DNA of 62,229 bases from a virus. Under the pieces are notes generated by a model. That model was given only the letters and a program-made list of their open reading frames with translations, was not told the origin of the DNA and made no database searches. Each line of letters begins with the position of its first letter. The first letter of the stretch is position 1. The position numbers were made by a program, and so were the translations under genes. This document shows, one piece after another, positions 1-5,676 of this stretch. The stretch is from the IMG/VR virus record IMGVR_UViG_3300020477_000002, positions 1 to 62,229 of that record. The stretch is one strand, 5' to 3'.

Positions 1-77
1 ATCAGGCACATACCCGCACATACAGGCGTGTGTGAATGCCGAACCAACCCCACGCACAGGAGTGAACGATGGGAAAT
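1..77. repeat. Terminal direct repeat, left copy (circular assembly overlap)
   Basis: These 77 bases recur exactly at 62153-62229. A length of exactly 77 equals a common assembler k-mer, so the repeat most likely marks a closed circular contig and not a biological terminal redundancy. It contains two CACATAC repeats 10 bp apart (7-13 and 17-23), a ribosome binding site (AGGAG) and the start codon of the first gene. Confidence 0.93.
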
Positions 78-449
78 CTAGCAACAAAGCTACTCGAAGA
101 CGTAGCACAAATGCAATCACAGATTGCATCACTTGAAAAGGCCGTAGCGAAGCTAAGCAAACCAAGCAGAGCTAGAAGCGTAGCTTCCAGTGAAGCAGAG
201 CTTCAGCAGTTCCTGACGAAGCACGAGGAGGGCAAACCCTTCGCCCAGCTTCGGAAGGCTCTGGATGAGCACTACGCTGACTTCGCCAACTCCAGCTTAG
301 CAGAGCTAAGCCGGAAGCTGTTCAACAACGCAAAGATTAAAAATCTTTGCAAGGCTTGGGCAACACACCACAAAGAACCTTCGGTTCTGAAGTGGGCAAC
401 GGCTAAGACCAGAAACAACGCCAAGATTTTGGCTTGGTACAAAGGCTAA
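69..449 (+). CDS. Hypothetical protein in a hairpin-saturated, GC-rich gene
   Basis: Encodes 126 aa, basic and mostly helical, with a short coiled-coil-like N-terminus (leucine/glutamine-rich, residues 1-35) and a Trp/Lys-rich C-terminus. I do not recognise the family. AGGAG lies 5 bases before the ATG. The DNA is unusual: by hand count 68 of 120 bases at 181-300 are G or C (57%), against 33-42% in early-gene lines sampled elsewhere. The reading frame is studded with short perfect hairpins (111-129, 183-196, 192-204, 295-311, 330-350, 374-388, 420-433, 441-456), and the last holds the TAA stop in its loop. A strong terminator follows directly. Single-gene unit, foreign composition and own terminator suggest a moron. 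The transcript might also act as a structured RNA. Coding status is likely, function unknown. Confidence 0.7.
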   Translation: MGNLATKLLEDVAQMQSQIASLEKAVAKLSKPSRARSVASSEAELQQFLTKHEEGKPFAQLRKALDEHYADFANSSLAELSRKLFNNAKIKNLCKAWATHHKEPSVLKWATAKTRNNAKILAWYKG

Positions 450-462
450 AGCCTTTACCCAG

Positions 463-502
463 AACCCCTTGTGGATCTACGGATCTGCAGGGGGTTTTTT
501 TT
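463..502 (+). terminator. Rho-independent terminator with UACG tetraloop
   Basis: A 15-bp stem (463-477 with 482-496, counting G-T pairs) is closed by the tetraloop TACG flanked by C and G, the exceptionally stable cUACGg fold. A run of eight T follows (495-502). It sits 14 bases after the stop of the first gene and should insulate that gene from the early region downstream. Confidence 0.92.
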
Positions 503-609
503 ATGCCTACAGGATTTAACAGCCAGTCTGTTACAACCCCAATGGCAATTAACTCTGGTATAACAGTTGCTTATGCCAGTCAATGTAAACCATGTAATCG
601 GAGCGTAGT

Positions 610-852
610 ATGACGAAGGAAATAATCAAGCCAACCCCACATAGAGGGGCAAGGATATGCTGGACAAATATACGTCCATTGCCAGCTAACACAGTTGGTA
701 AAACGAACTTCAGTTTCACTGAACCTGTTGTAAGGCACTTTGAAGGCGAGCCTATGGTATCTGAGGAGGATGCGAAGCCTAAGAAAGTAGTGAAAGTGAA
801 GTGCAATGCTGATGGTATACCGAAGATCAAGTGGTTTGACCAGAAGATCTAG
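610..852 (+). CDS. Hypothetical small basic protein
   Basis: Encodes 80 aa with a lysine-rich C-terminal half. A GGAG ribosome binding site lies 6 bases before the ATG at 610. No domain is recognised. It is isolated between the terminator of the first gene and the non-coding stretch 853-1295, so it probably has its own promoter within 503-609, though no clear -35/-10 pair is visible there. Confidence 0.6.
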   Translation: MTKEIIKPTPHRGARICWTNIRPLPANTVGKTNFSFTEPVVRHFEGEPMVSEEDAKPKKVVKVKCNADGIPKIKWFDQKI

Positions 853-861
853 GCAGAGTGT

Positions 862-905
862 GTAGTCTGGTAAAAGGTCAGGGGTTTCACCTAGTACCAG
901 ACTAC
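862..905. repeat. Perfect 11-bp inverted repeat
   Basis: GTAGTCTGGTA at 862-872 is the exact reverse complement of TACCAGACTAC at 895-905, with a 22-base spacer. The TACCAG core also occurs in the operator at 4048-4112, so one regulator may bind both places, but the two sites are arranged differently. A second small hairpin (906-926) follows immediately. Confidence 0.75.
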
Positions 906-1052
906 GATCCCTCAGGGTGAGGGTTCATCTAAAGGGTTTATAACAGGGTCAATTAGCTTAGGCTAAGTGGTTGTTTTATAAGCCTTTTAACTCATCGTAA
1001 ACGATGATTACATTTTCAAGCCTATATATATATTTTATTTACTATAAGACTA

Positions 1053-1086
1053 TATATAAAGAAAAGAAATATATAAAGAAAAGAAA
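1053..1086. repeat. Tandem 17-bp A/T-rich direct repeat
   Basis: TATATAAAGAAAAGAAA occurs twice head to tail (1053-1069, 1070-1086) in an A/T-rich setting. It could be an iteron pair for an initiator or an upstream promoter element. Only two copies are present, so an accidental duplication is also possible. Confidence 0.7.
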
Positions 1087-1295
1087 GTTACATAGCTTTG
1101 TAACCTACCTGTAAGTTCCACAGTTACACAACCTTCCCAATTTACGTTTAAAACCACGCTAGATTGAAACGATGTCCTAACACTAGGTAAGCGTAGCCTT
1201 GTAATCATTCGTTTCATTCTAGGGGTGTTTTGAACATCCTATGACACAACAATGGTGTTGTTGTCATCTTACCTTAACTCTAAACGGAGTGAACT

Positions 1296-1667
1296 ATGTC
1301 TAATAATAGACGAGTTGAAAGTATTACCGCTAATGGTTGTGAACTTAGCGAAGACAGTACACAAGTACAGAGAGACATTGCATCTGAACTTGCTACACAC
1401 AAGGCAGTGTTCAGCCAGATTGAATCCTGTACTCCTGCTAACCAGAGCAGAGGTGGCTCTTATGGTAAGCATCCTATGCTGGAAGCTAGTAGTGGTACTG
1501 TAACTGAAGTATCCATTGATAACCAAGTTATGTCCTACCTTACAATGCCTAAGCAGAAGCGTAATCGTATACTGCTTGATGGCAGGGTTGTAAACCCTGA
1601 AGGTGAGACAGTGAGATACTGGAAGGATGCTCTGATAAAGGAAGGTGTTGAATCTATCGAGATATAA
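1296..1667 (+). CDS. Hypothetical protein
   Basis: Encodes 123 aa, with no recognisable domain. The Ser/Thr/Glu-rich N-terminal half looks flexible, and the C-terminal third (from about residue 80) is more compact and mixed in charge. CGGAG lies upstream of the ATG at 1296. An opposite-strand frame of similar length overlaps it, but the ribosome binding site and the orientation of all neighbours favour the plus strand. It is flanked on both sides by structured non-coding DNA, so its expression may be controlled through RNA structure. Confidence 0.65.
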   Translation: MSNNRRVESITANGCELSEDSTQVQRDIASELATHKAVFSQIESCTPANQSRGGSYGKHPMLEASSGTVTEVSIDNQVMSYLTMPKQKRNRILLDGRVVNPEGETVRYWKDALIKEGVESIEI

Positions 1668-1904
1668 TACTGCCTTTAAATATACATCCTTCAACAGTAG
1701 TTCCGGAGTCTTGCATAGCAAGATTTCCCGGTGTGATTACTGAGGTTAGGTTACATCACCTAGCCTCAGTATCATGGGAAGTTTAAACCACATCTGAGTT
1801 GCTTCCCAATAGCTTAGTCAGAATTCTGAGCTATTGGTGTGCAATTCTAATGTCAGATTGCATATATGTCAAGTTATTTTTTACACACTAAACATGGAGG
1901 ATAT
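1668..1904 (+). other. Non-coding hairpin cluster before the small-gene operon
   Basis: At least four inverted repeats follow each other. They are a 14-bp stem with a 6-base loop (1738-1751/1758-1771), a 7-bp pair (1775-1781/1802-1808), an 11-bp stem (1807-1817/1826-1836) around the 12-bp palindrome TCAGAATTCTGA, and a short stem (1840-1848/1855-1862) followed by a T run (1877-1882). The second and third overlap and are mutually exclusive, as in attenuators. The cluster ends just before the ribosome binding site of the gene at 1905. Confidence 0.65.
1738..1771 (+). repeat. Strong 14-bp stem-loop
   Basis: TACTGAGGTTAGGT (1738-1751) pairs with ACCTAGCCTCAGTA (1758-1771) with one G-T pair and a TACATC loop. 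With a bulge the stem extends outward by three more pairs. It is the strongest hairpin in the leader of the small-gene operon. Confidence 0.75.
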
Positions 1905-2093
1905 ATGAGTGAATCACATATCAAGCCCTATGTATGGGATCAGATGGAACTAGTACGAATGCTTACCGATCTATACATGAAAAACAAGGACACTGAACAA
2001 GGGTTAATAAAGGGGATGCTAGGTGAACAAGCAAGCACGGCATTGAGAAAAGCTATCAACCTAGAATTAATCAAATTACTGGAGGAAATATGA
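1905..2093 (+). CDS. Small hypothetical protein, first gene of the tiny-gene operon
   Basis: Encodes 62 aa, helical and mildly acidic. The start at 1905 is chosen because GGAGG lies 4 bases before it; an upstream in-frame ATG at 1866 lies in the hairpin leader and lacks a site. The stop overlaps the next start as ATGA, which implies translational coupling. No family recognised. Confidence 0.7.
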   Translation: MSESHIKPYVWDQMELVRMLTDLYMKNKDTEQGLIKGMLGEQASTALRKAINLELIKLLEEI

Positions 2094-2428
2094 ACACTAA
2101 ATCAGTAGGCTCTGCCTTCTTCGATCTAAAAAATATCTGCGAAGAAGTTAGAGGCAGGCTCATCAGGAAGCTGATACGAGAAGCAGTCGGTGAAGCTATC
2201 CAACAGTCTGCTTACCTAGTTGAAAACGATGAGGAAGTGAATGAACTTATAGCTGAGTATTCTACTTCCGTACTACAGGTTACAAGAGTAACTGAAGATG
2301 TAACCCAGCAGATTCGTAATTACTGCATGAAAAATCTCAGTGATGACGAAGATATGAGGGAAGGAGTCAAGGAGGAACGCATGAAAGAGATGCGTGGTGA
2401 GACTGAACCAGTTGAACTAGAGTTTTAA
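2090..2428 (+). CDS. Small acidic hypothetical protein
   Basis: Encodes 112 aa, acidic and predicted helical, starting on the ATGA overlap with the previous gene and preceded by GGAGG. Residues near 80-112 are dominated by Glu, Asp, Arg and Met. No domain recognised. Second member of the coupled small-gene operon 1905-4047, whose products are candidates for host-takeover proteins by position only. Confidence 0.7.
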   Translation: MNTKSVGSAFFDLKNICEEVRGRLIRKLIREAVGEAIQQSAYLVENDEEVNELIAEYSTSVLQVTRVTEDVTQQIRNYCMKNLSDDEDMREGVKEERMKEMRGETEPVELEF

Positions 2429-2438
2429 AGGAGAGCTT

Positions 2439-2669
2439 ATGGCAATAATCGGGTTAGAAACCAACAAGATATACAATCATGCTCGTCTAAACGAGATGAT
2501 GTATGTAATGAAAATACTTCACGAAGGTCTTGAAACTATATCAGTTGTTACTGATGAAGACCCAAGATCTATAGCAATAGAAACACTTAAATCAATGGAG
2601 GATGTATGCTCAAAGAGCGAATTAGCAACGACACTTCTAATACCAGAGACACTGAACGAGATGGACTAG
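2439..2669 (+). CDS. Small acidic hypothetical protein
   Basis: Encodes 76 aa with a well placed GGAG before the ATG. No domain recognised. Its 3' end is overlapped in another frame by a 51-aa frame starting at 2606 that has its own ribosome binding site inside this gene. Confidence 0.68.
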   Translation: MAIIGLETNKIYNHARLNEMMYVMKILHEGLETISVVTDEDPRSIAIETLKSMEDVCSKSELATTLLIPETLNEMD

Positions 2670-2761
2670 CTTTCATAATCTTTGAGGAGATTGATGATGA
2701 GCAGGCTGTCAAGGAACTAGATCACCAAGTAGACAGGAGGTTACATGCCCACACTAAGTGA
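2606..2761 (+). CDS. Overlapping 51-aa acidic protein
   Basis: This short frame begins ATG-CTC-AAA at 2606 with GGAGGA just upstream (2598-2602 region). It ends at TGA 2759-2761, overlapping both neighbours out of frame (64 bp at the start, 17 bp at the end). The product is rich in Asp/Glu with two short hydrophobic stretches (LAFIIF). The gap between the flanking genes, 2670-2744, is otherwise unexplained, which supports a real gene. No family recognised. Confidence 0.55.
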   Translation: MLKERISNDTSNTRDTERDGLAFIIFEEIDDEQAVKELDHQVDRRLHAHTK

Positions 2762-2945
2762 GGAAGAAATCACTGCCATCATAGATCAGGTTATCATAGA
2801 TGTTGGCAACAAAGATTACACTGCTATCTACGAATTAGTTGAGAAGTTAGCTGAGTTAGATAGTACAAACGTAACCTTACTCCTCAGGGGATTCTTATCG
2901 GAAGGATTCTTTAAAGCAGAGGATAATGCTATGGAGGGAATATGA
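2745..2945 (+). CDS. Small acidic hypothetical protein
   Basis: Encodes 66 aa, acidic and helical, with AGGAGG just upstream of the ATG. It is coupled to the next gene through an ATGA overlap. No domain recognised. Confidence 0.66.
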   Translation: MPTLSEEEITAIIDQVIIDVGNKDYTAIYELVEKLAELDSTNVTLLLRGFLSEGFFKAEDNAMEGI

Positions 2946-3142
2946 GTCAAATAACTGATGATGAGTTCATTGATGGACTTGAGGCTTGGCTCAATAAAAC
3001 TGTAGGTAAAACATGGGACTTTCGCTTTGAAAGTTCTGATGCTGAGGCAGGGAATGTTGGGCTTAGTATCTCCATGCAAGTATGGGGATTAAAGTGTGAT
3101 GCTCTGTTAGATTATGATGGTGAAATACAAGGAGGAGCATGA
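2942..3142 (+). CDS. Small hypothetical protein
   Basis: Encodes 66 aa with mixed alpha/beta character and two tryptophans in its central part. It starts on the ATGA of the preceding gene with GGAGG upstream and ends on the ATGA of the next. Unknown function. Confidence 0.66.
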   Translation: MSQITDDEFIDGLEAWLNKTVGKTWDFRFESSDAEAGNVGLSISMQVWGLKCDALLDYDGEIQGGA

Positions 3143-3348
3143 GTGAAATTAAAGAGCATAACCCTCGTGCATTTGATGAGCGTTACATTGAACGCATAGA
3201 GGATACAGTTGATATTGTAGTTGACAACATGGATGTGAAAGATCTTGTTGCATATACAGCAAGCTCATTGAAAGACTACTATGTAAACGTAGCAAGTGAG
3301 GAAGAGATTGAAGAATTGCTACGGGATAACGAACCACTACCATTCTAA
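3139..3348 (+). CDS. Small acidic hypothetical protein
   Basis: Encodes 69 aa, strongly acidic towards the C-terminus (EEEIEELL). AGGAGG precedes the start. The negative charge would suit a DNA-mimic or protein-binding inhibitor, but nothing in the sequence shows this. It is followed 8 bases later by the 59-aa gene at 3357. Confidence 0.66.
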   Translation: MSEIKEHNPRAFDERYIERIEDTVDIVVDNMDVKDLVAYTASSLKDYYVNVASEEEIEELLRDNEPLPF

Positions 3349-3356
3349 GGAGGAAT

Positions 3357-3536
3357 ATGGAGCTAAGAAACTTAACAGAATTCCCAACAGATTACCTTGA
3401 TGCTTACTGTGATGCACAGCATGGGCATACTAATTGGGTAGTGCTAGGGAATAGAACTAAATTTACGATAGATGACCCGAAGATAGCATCTGTTGTAATC
3501 TTTTACAAGAACCCAGCAGAGGAGGAACATGAGTGA
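3357..3536 (+). CDS. Small 59-aa hypothetical protein
   Basis: Begins at ATG 3357 with AGGAGG 4-5 bases upstream and ends at TGA 3534-3536, overlapping the next start. It fills what would otherwise be a 180-base gap in a tightly packed operon. The product has a hydrophobic strand near residues 45-50 and an acidic C-terminus. No family recognised. Confidence 0.65.
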   Translation: MELRNLTEFPTDYLDAYCDAQHGHTNWVVLGNRTKFTIDDPKIASVVIFYKNPAEEEHE

Positions 3537-3711
3537 TATAATGGACACAAGAATTGAATGTCCGCATTGCTTTTCACCTAATGTGGATCAGTTCGTAAAC
3601 AACGATGAACTATGGCACTGCCACACCTGCTCAGAGATGTGGGAAGTGGGAGAAAGCCTAGAGTTCTTAACCATTAAACATCCTGAACCTATGGAAGGGG
3701 TAAGCTTATGA
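3529..3711 (+). CDS. Small zinc-ribbon protein
   Basis: Encodes 60 aa. Two CxxC knuckles (CPHC near residue 11, CHTC near residue 31) separated by about 18 residues form a classic zinc ribbon. Such small ribbons often bind nucleic acid or RNA polymerase, so it is a candidate transcription modulator. GGAGG precedes the start and the stop overlaps the next gene (ATGA). Confidence 0.68.
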   Translation: MSDIMDTRIECPHCFSPNVDQFVNNDELWHCHTCSEMWEVGESLEFLTIKHPEPMEGVSL

Positions 3712-3980
3712 GAGTAATAGTTACAATAGAAGAATCCAGTGGAGGATTTGCTGAGTGGAAAACATATAACATCAGAGTTCGTAAATGTCCACCGCATGAG
3801 GCTATGTTTGGATATGAAACTAAGAGCAATGAGTTTATATGTGAGTTAGAAGATTACTCTGATGAGGATATACGAAAGTATATGGAGAAGGAAGTAACCC
3901 TGACCCATACCGAAGCACAGCAAAGCTTTAACGAGATGGCTAATTACCTGCTGACAGGTAAAAGGGAGGGTGATGGGTGA
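3708..3980 (+). CDS. Hypothetical protein
   Basis: Encodes 90 aa, beginning with a beta-strand-like MRVIVTIEES and ending with a charged helix. It starts in the ATGA overlap with the zinc-ribbon gene. No domain recognised. Confidence 0.65.
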   Translation: MRVIVTIEESSGGFAEWKTYNIRVRKCPPHEAMFGYETKSNEFICELEDYSDEDIRKYMEKEVTLTHTEAQQSFNEMANYLLTGKREGDG

Positions 3981-4047
3981 CTTCTATTCAAAGCCTGTGA
4001 TTAACTATTACAGGAAAAGAAAACTCCTACCTAAAAAGCCTAAGTAA
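3973..4047 (+). CDS. 24-aa basic micropeptide
   Basis: A frame ATG-GGT-GAC at 3973 preceded by GGGAGGG runs to TAA 4045-4047. The product is very basic (KRK and KKPK near the end). It overlaps the previous stop by 8 bases and closes the small-gene operon just before the promoter at 4069. Short length makes this tentative. Confidence 0.4.
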   Translation: MGDFYSKPVINYYRKRKLLPKKPK

Positions 4048-4112
4048 TATACCAGTGTAAAATAAAACTTGACAAGGTGTAACCACTGGTATATCCTAGC
4101 GATAGTACCAGT
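4048..4112 (+). promoter_or_regulatory. Sigma70-type promoter inside an inverted-repeat operator
   Basis: The -35 TTGACA (4069-4074) is followed by a 17-bp spacer and -10 TATCCT (4092-4097). A perfect 10-bp inverted repeat, TATACCAGTG (4048-4057) and CACTGGTATA (4084-4093), brackets the -35 and runs into the -10. A third half-site TACCAGT lies at 4106-4112 near the expected transcription start. This is the layout of a repressible phage promoter. It would drive the membrane micropeptide and the AAA+/VWA module, and possibly everything down to the helicase. The -35 and following bases (GGTGTA) match the late promoter on the other strand. Confidence 0.85.
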
Positions 4113-4141
4113 CTACTCTAACTAGAAACAAGGGAGAATAG

Positions 4142-4222
4142 ATGGTTGAATTAATAATACCAGCAATTATAGCTGTGATCGTGGTGATCATAGTTATCCA
4201 AGACTTAAATGATAAATATTAA
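4142..4222 (+). CDS. 26-aa single-pass membrane micropeptide
   Basis: Starts at ATG 4142 with GGGAG seven bases upstream and ends at TAA 4220-4222. Almost the whole chain is a hydrophobic helix (residues 4-19, Ile/Val/Ala), followed by a short polar tail ending in DKY. It is the first gene after the operator-controlled promoter and lies 12 bases before the MoxR-like ATPase, so the two should be co-expressed. It could be a membrane anchor or a small inner-membrane effector. No family can be assigned to so short a peptide. Confidence 0.6.
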   Translation: MVELIIPAIIAVIVVIIVIQDLNDKY

Positions 4223-4234
4223 ACGGAGGAATAT

Positions 4235-5407
4235 ATGAAAGCATTAAACTTTAACGAAACACAGACAGCCGTAGCTCTCTGTATGAAAGCTGATGTAGTA
4301 CCATTCATCTTTGGACATCAGGGTATGGGTAAATCAGCATCCATTAAACAACTGGTTGACCATATCAGTAGTGGCAGAAAGAAACCATTTCACCTGATAG
4401 ATCTAAGACTCTCACAGATTGAAGGCATAGATCTAAGGGGGCTGATGAAAATAGAAGATGGGATTACTAAGTATTACCCACCATCCTACCTAGCACCTAT
4501 GCTTGAGAAGGATTGGGAAGGTACTATCTTCATGGATGAGTACATGCTTGGTGATACTGATGCTCGTAAGGGATCTATGCAGTTAACAACTGACCGAAGG
4601 ATCGGGGAGTTTGTGTTCTCACCTAAGGTGTATCCTGTTATGGCATCGAACAGAACTCAGGATGAAACCATGCAGGGTAAACTGTCAGGCCCAGAGGCTA
4701 ACAGGTTTGCCATATGGGAGATGGATTATGATGCAGATTATTTTAATCAGGCTGCCGTAGCTGGATTTGAATCTGACTATAGTCATCTGCCTAAGTGGGA
4801 TGACCTGCCTGATCCACTGTCAAGAGAGGATAAGCACCCTGTTGATGGAAGGATAAGGTTCTTTATAGCCAATCAGGACACAACAAATAACCCTGTGTTT
4901 AAGAACTTTGATCGAGCATCTTTCAAGGCTGGATCATTTGCCCATGCTACTCCACGTTCATGGCATGCAGTGAGTAGAATCCTGCAAGTTTGTGATCGGG
5001 ATGCAGAGGTATGGGAGAAACTACCTAGCTTCAAGTCTATCCGCAGAGCATTAGTATGTGGATTGGTTGGAGATGGAGTAGGGACTAGCTTTACTGGCAT
5101 GATTGATCAGCTAGATAAGTTAGTTGATATCGAAGCAGTTAAACGTGATGGGTCTAAGGCTAAACTGCCTGACCAGAATGACTCCATGTGTGTAGGAATC
5201 TGCTGGATCTCAGTAGGTGTACTCACAAATGAGAGACACTTCACCCCAGAGACTGCTGATAATATTATCAAGTACATCAAACGACTTGGTGATATATGTA
5301 AGGAGTTACCTCAGACAGCTAAGGCTATGATTGAGGGTACAAATTGCCCATCAATTCAGAGTGCCATTGAGAACAGCAAGGAATATCACAAGCTTGCTGC
5401 TGCATAG
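4235..5407 (+). CDS. MoxR/CobS-like AAA+ ATPase
   Basis: Encodes 390 aa. The Walker A motif GHQGMGKS is at residues 27-34, the Walker B IFMDE at about 98-102, and a sensor-type segment (ASNRTQDET) follows at about 140. MoxR-type AAA+ proteins work with VWA proteins as remodelling chaperones that insert cofactors or activate partner complexes. Phage N4 also encodes an ATPase/VWA pair (gp24 and gp25). Here a DUF3150-like protein and a VWA/HExxH protein follow in the same operon, forming the expected triad. The actual target is unknown. GGAGG precedes the ATG. Confidence 0.88.
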   Translation: MKALNFNETQTAVALCMKADVVPFIFGHQGMGKSASIKQLVDHISSGRKKPFHLIDLRLSQIEGIDLRGLMKIEDGITKYYPPSYLAPMLEKDWEGTIFMDEYMLGDTDARKGSMQLTTDRRIGEFVFSPKVYPVMASNRTQDETMQGKLSGPEANRFAIWEMDYDADYFNQAAVAGFESDYSHLPKWDDLPDPLSREDKHPVDGRIRFFIANQDTTNNPVFKNFDRASFKAGSFAHATPRSWHAVSRILQVCDRDAEVWEKLPSFKSIRRALVCGLVGDGVGTSFTGMIDQLDKLVDIEAVKRDGSKAKLPDQNDSMCVGICWISVGVLTNERHFTPETADNIIKYIKRLGDICKELPQTAKAMIEGTNCPSIQSAIENSKEYHKLAAA

Positions 5408-5415
5408 GAGGATAC

Positions 5416-5667
5416 ATGATCTTCGTAGCTGTCACACCACTCCAGTGGAGATGGGCTTTCACTATTGAGGAGGCACAACAGAAGTCACTGGAAACTTTTA
5501 AGAAGATGAAGGAGCAAGGCTTATATAAGATGTACATTCCTATGAAAGTCTATGCCTTAAAGAGTGGAGTTACTGCACAGAAATTCCACATTGAACATGA
5601 CACCGATCTCCTCGGCAGGTATCAAGCCGTAGCCAGAGGTGGTCAATGGATTATAACTAAAATATAA
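5416..5667 (+). CDS. Small hypothetical protein
   Basis: Encodes 83 aa, mixed alpha/beta and basic, eight bases after the AAA+ gene with GGAGG before the start. No domain recognised. Its position inside the AAA+/VWA module suggests an accessory role. Confidence 0.65.
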   Translation: MIFVAVTPLQWRWAFTIEEAQQKSLETFKKMKEQGLYKMYIPMKVYALKSGVTAQKFHIEHDTDLLGRYQAVARGGQWIITKI

Positions 5668-5676
5668 GGAGCTAAT

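Larger units (their letters stand above)
853..1295 (+). other. 443-bp non-coding region with several inverted and direct repeats
   Basis: No convincing gene was found. The region contains a perfect 11-bp inverted repeat (862-872/895-905), a small hairpin (909-914/918-923), a 7-bp inverted repeat with 2-bp spacer (992-998/1001-1007) and a tandem pair of 17-bp repeats (1053-1069, 1070-1086). It also holds a 6-bp hairpin (1087-1092/1099-1104), a 14-bp inverted repeat with one mismatch (1159-1172/1209-1222) and a hairpin just before the next gene (1241-1251/1256-1267). The middle (1010-1086) is very A/T-rich. This could be a regulatory leader, an origin with iterons or a structured RNA. No tRNA cloverleaf could be built. 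Confidence 0.6.

Noticed and set aside
862-926. tRNA-like arms (GTAGTCTGGTA and GGTTC)
   Set aside because: No acceptor stem or anticodon arm can be paired around them. The inverted repeat is better explained as a simple hairpin or binding site.
1053-1086. Tandem repeats as a CRISPR array
   Set aside because: Only two adjacent A/T-rich copies without spacers. No cas genes in the window.
1269-1721. A 150-aa frame on the minus strand over the gene at 1296
   Set aside because: Orientation is opposite to all neighbours, no ribosome binding site is evident, and it runs into the hairpin region. The plus-strand gene has CGGAG and fits the operon direction.
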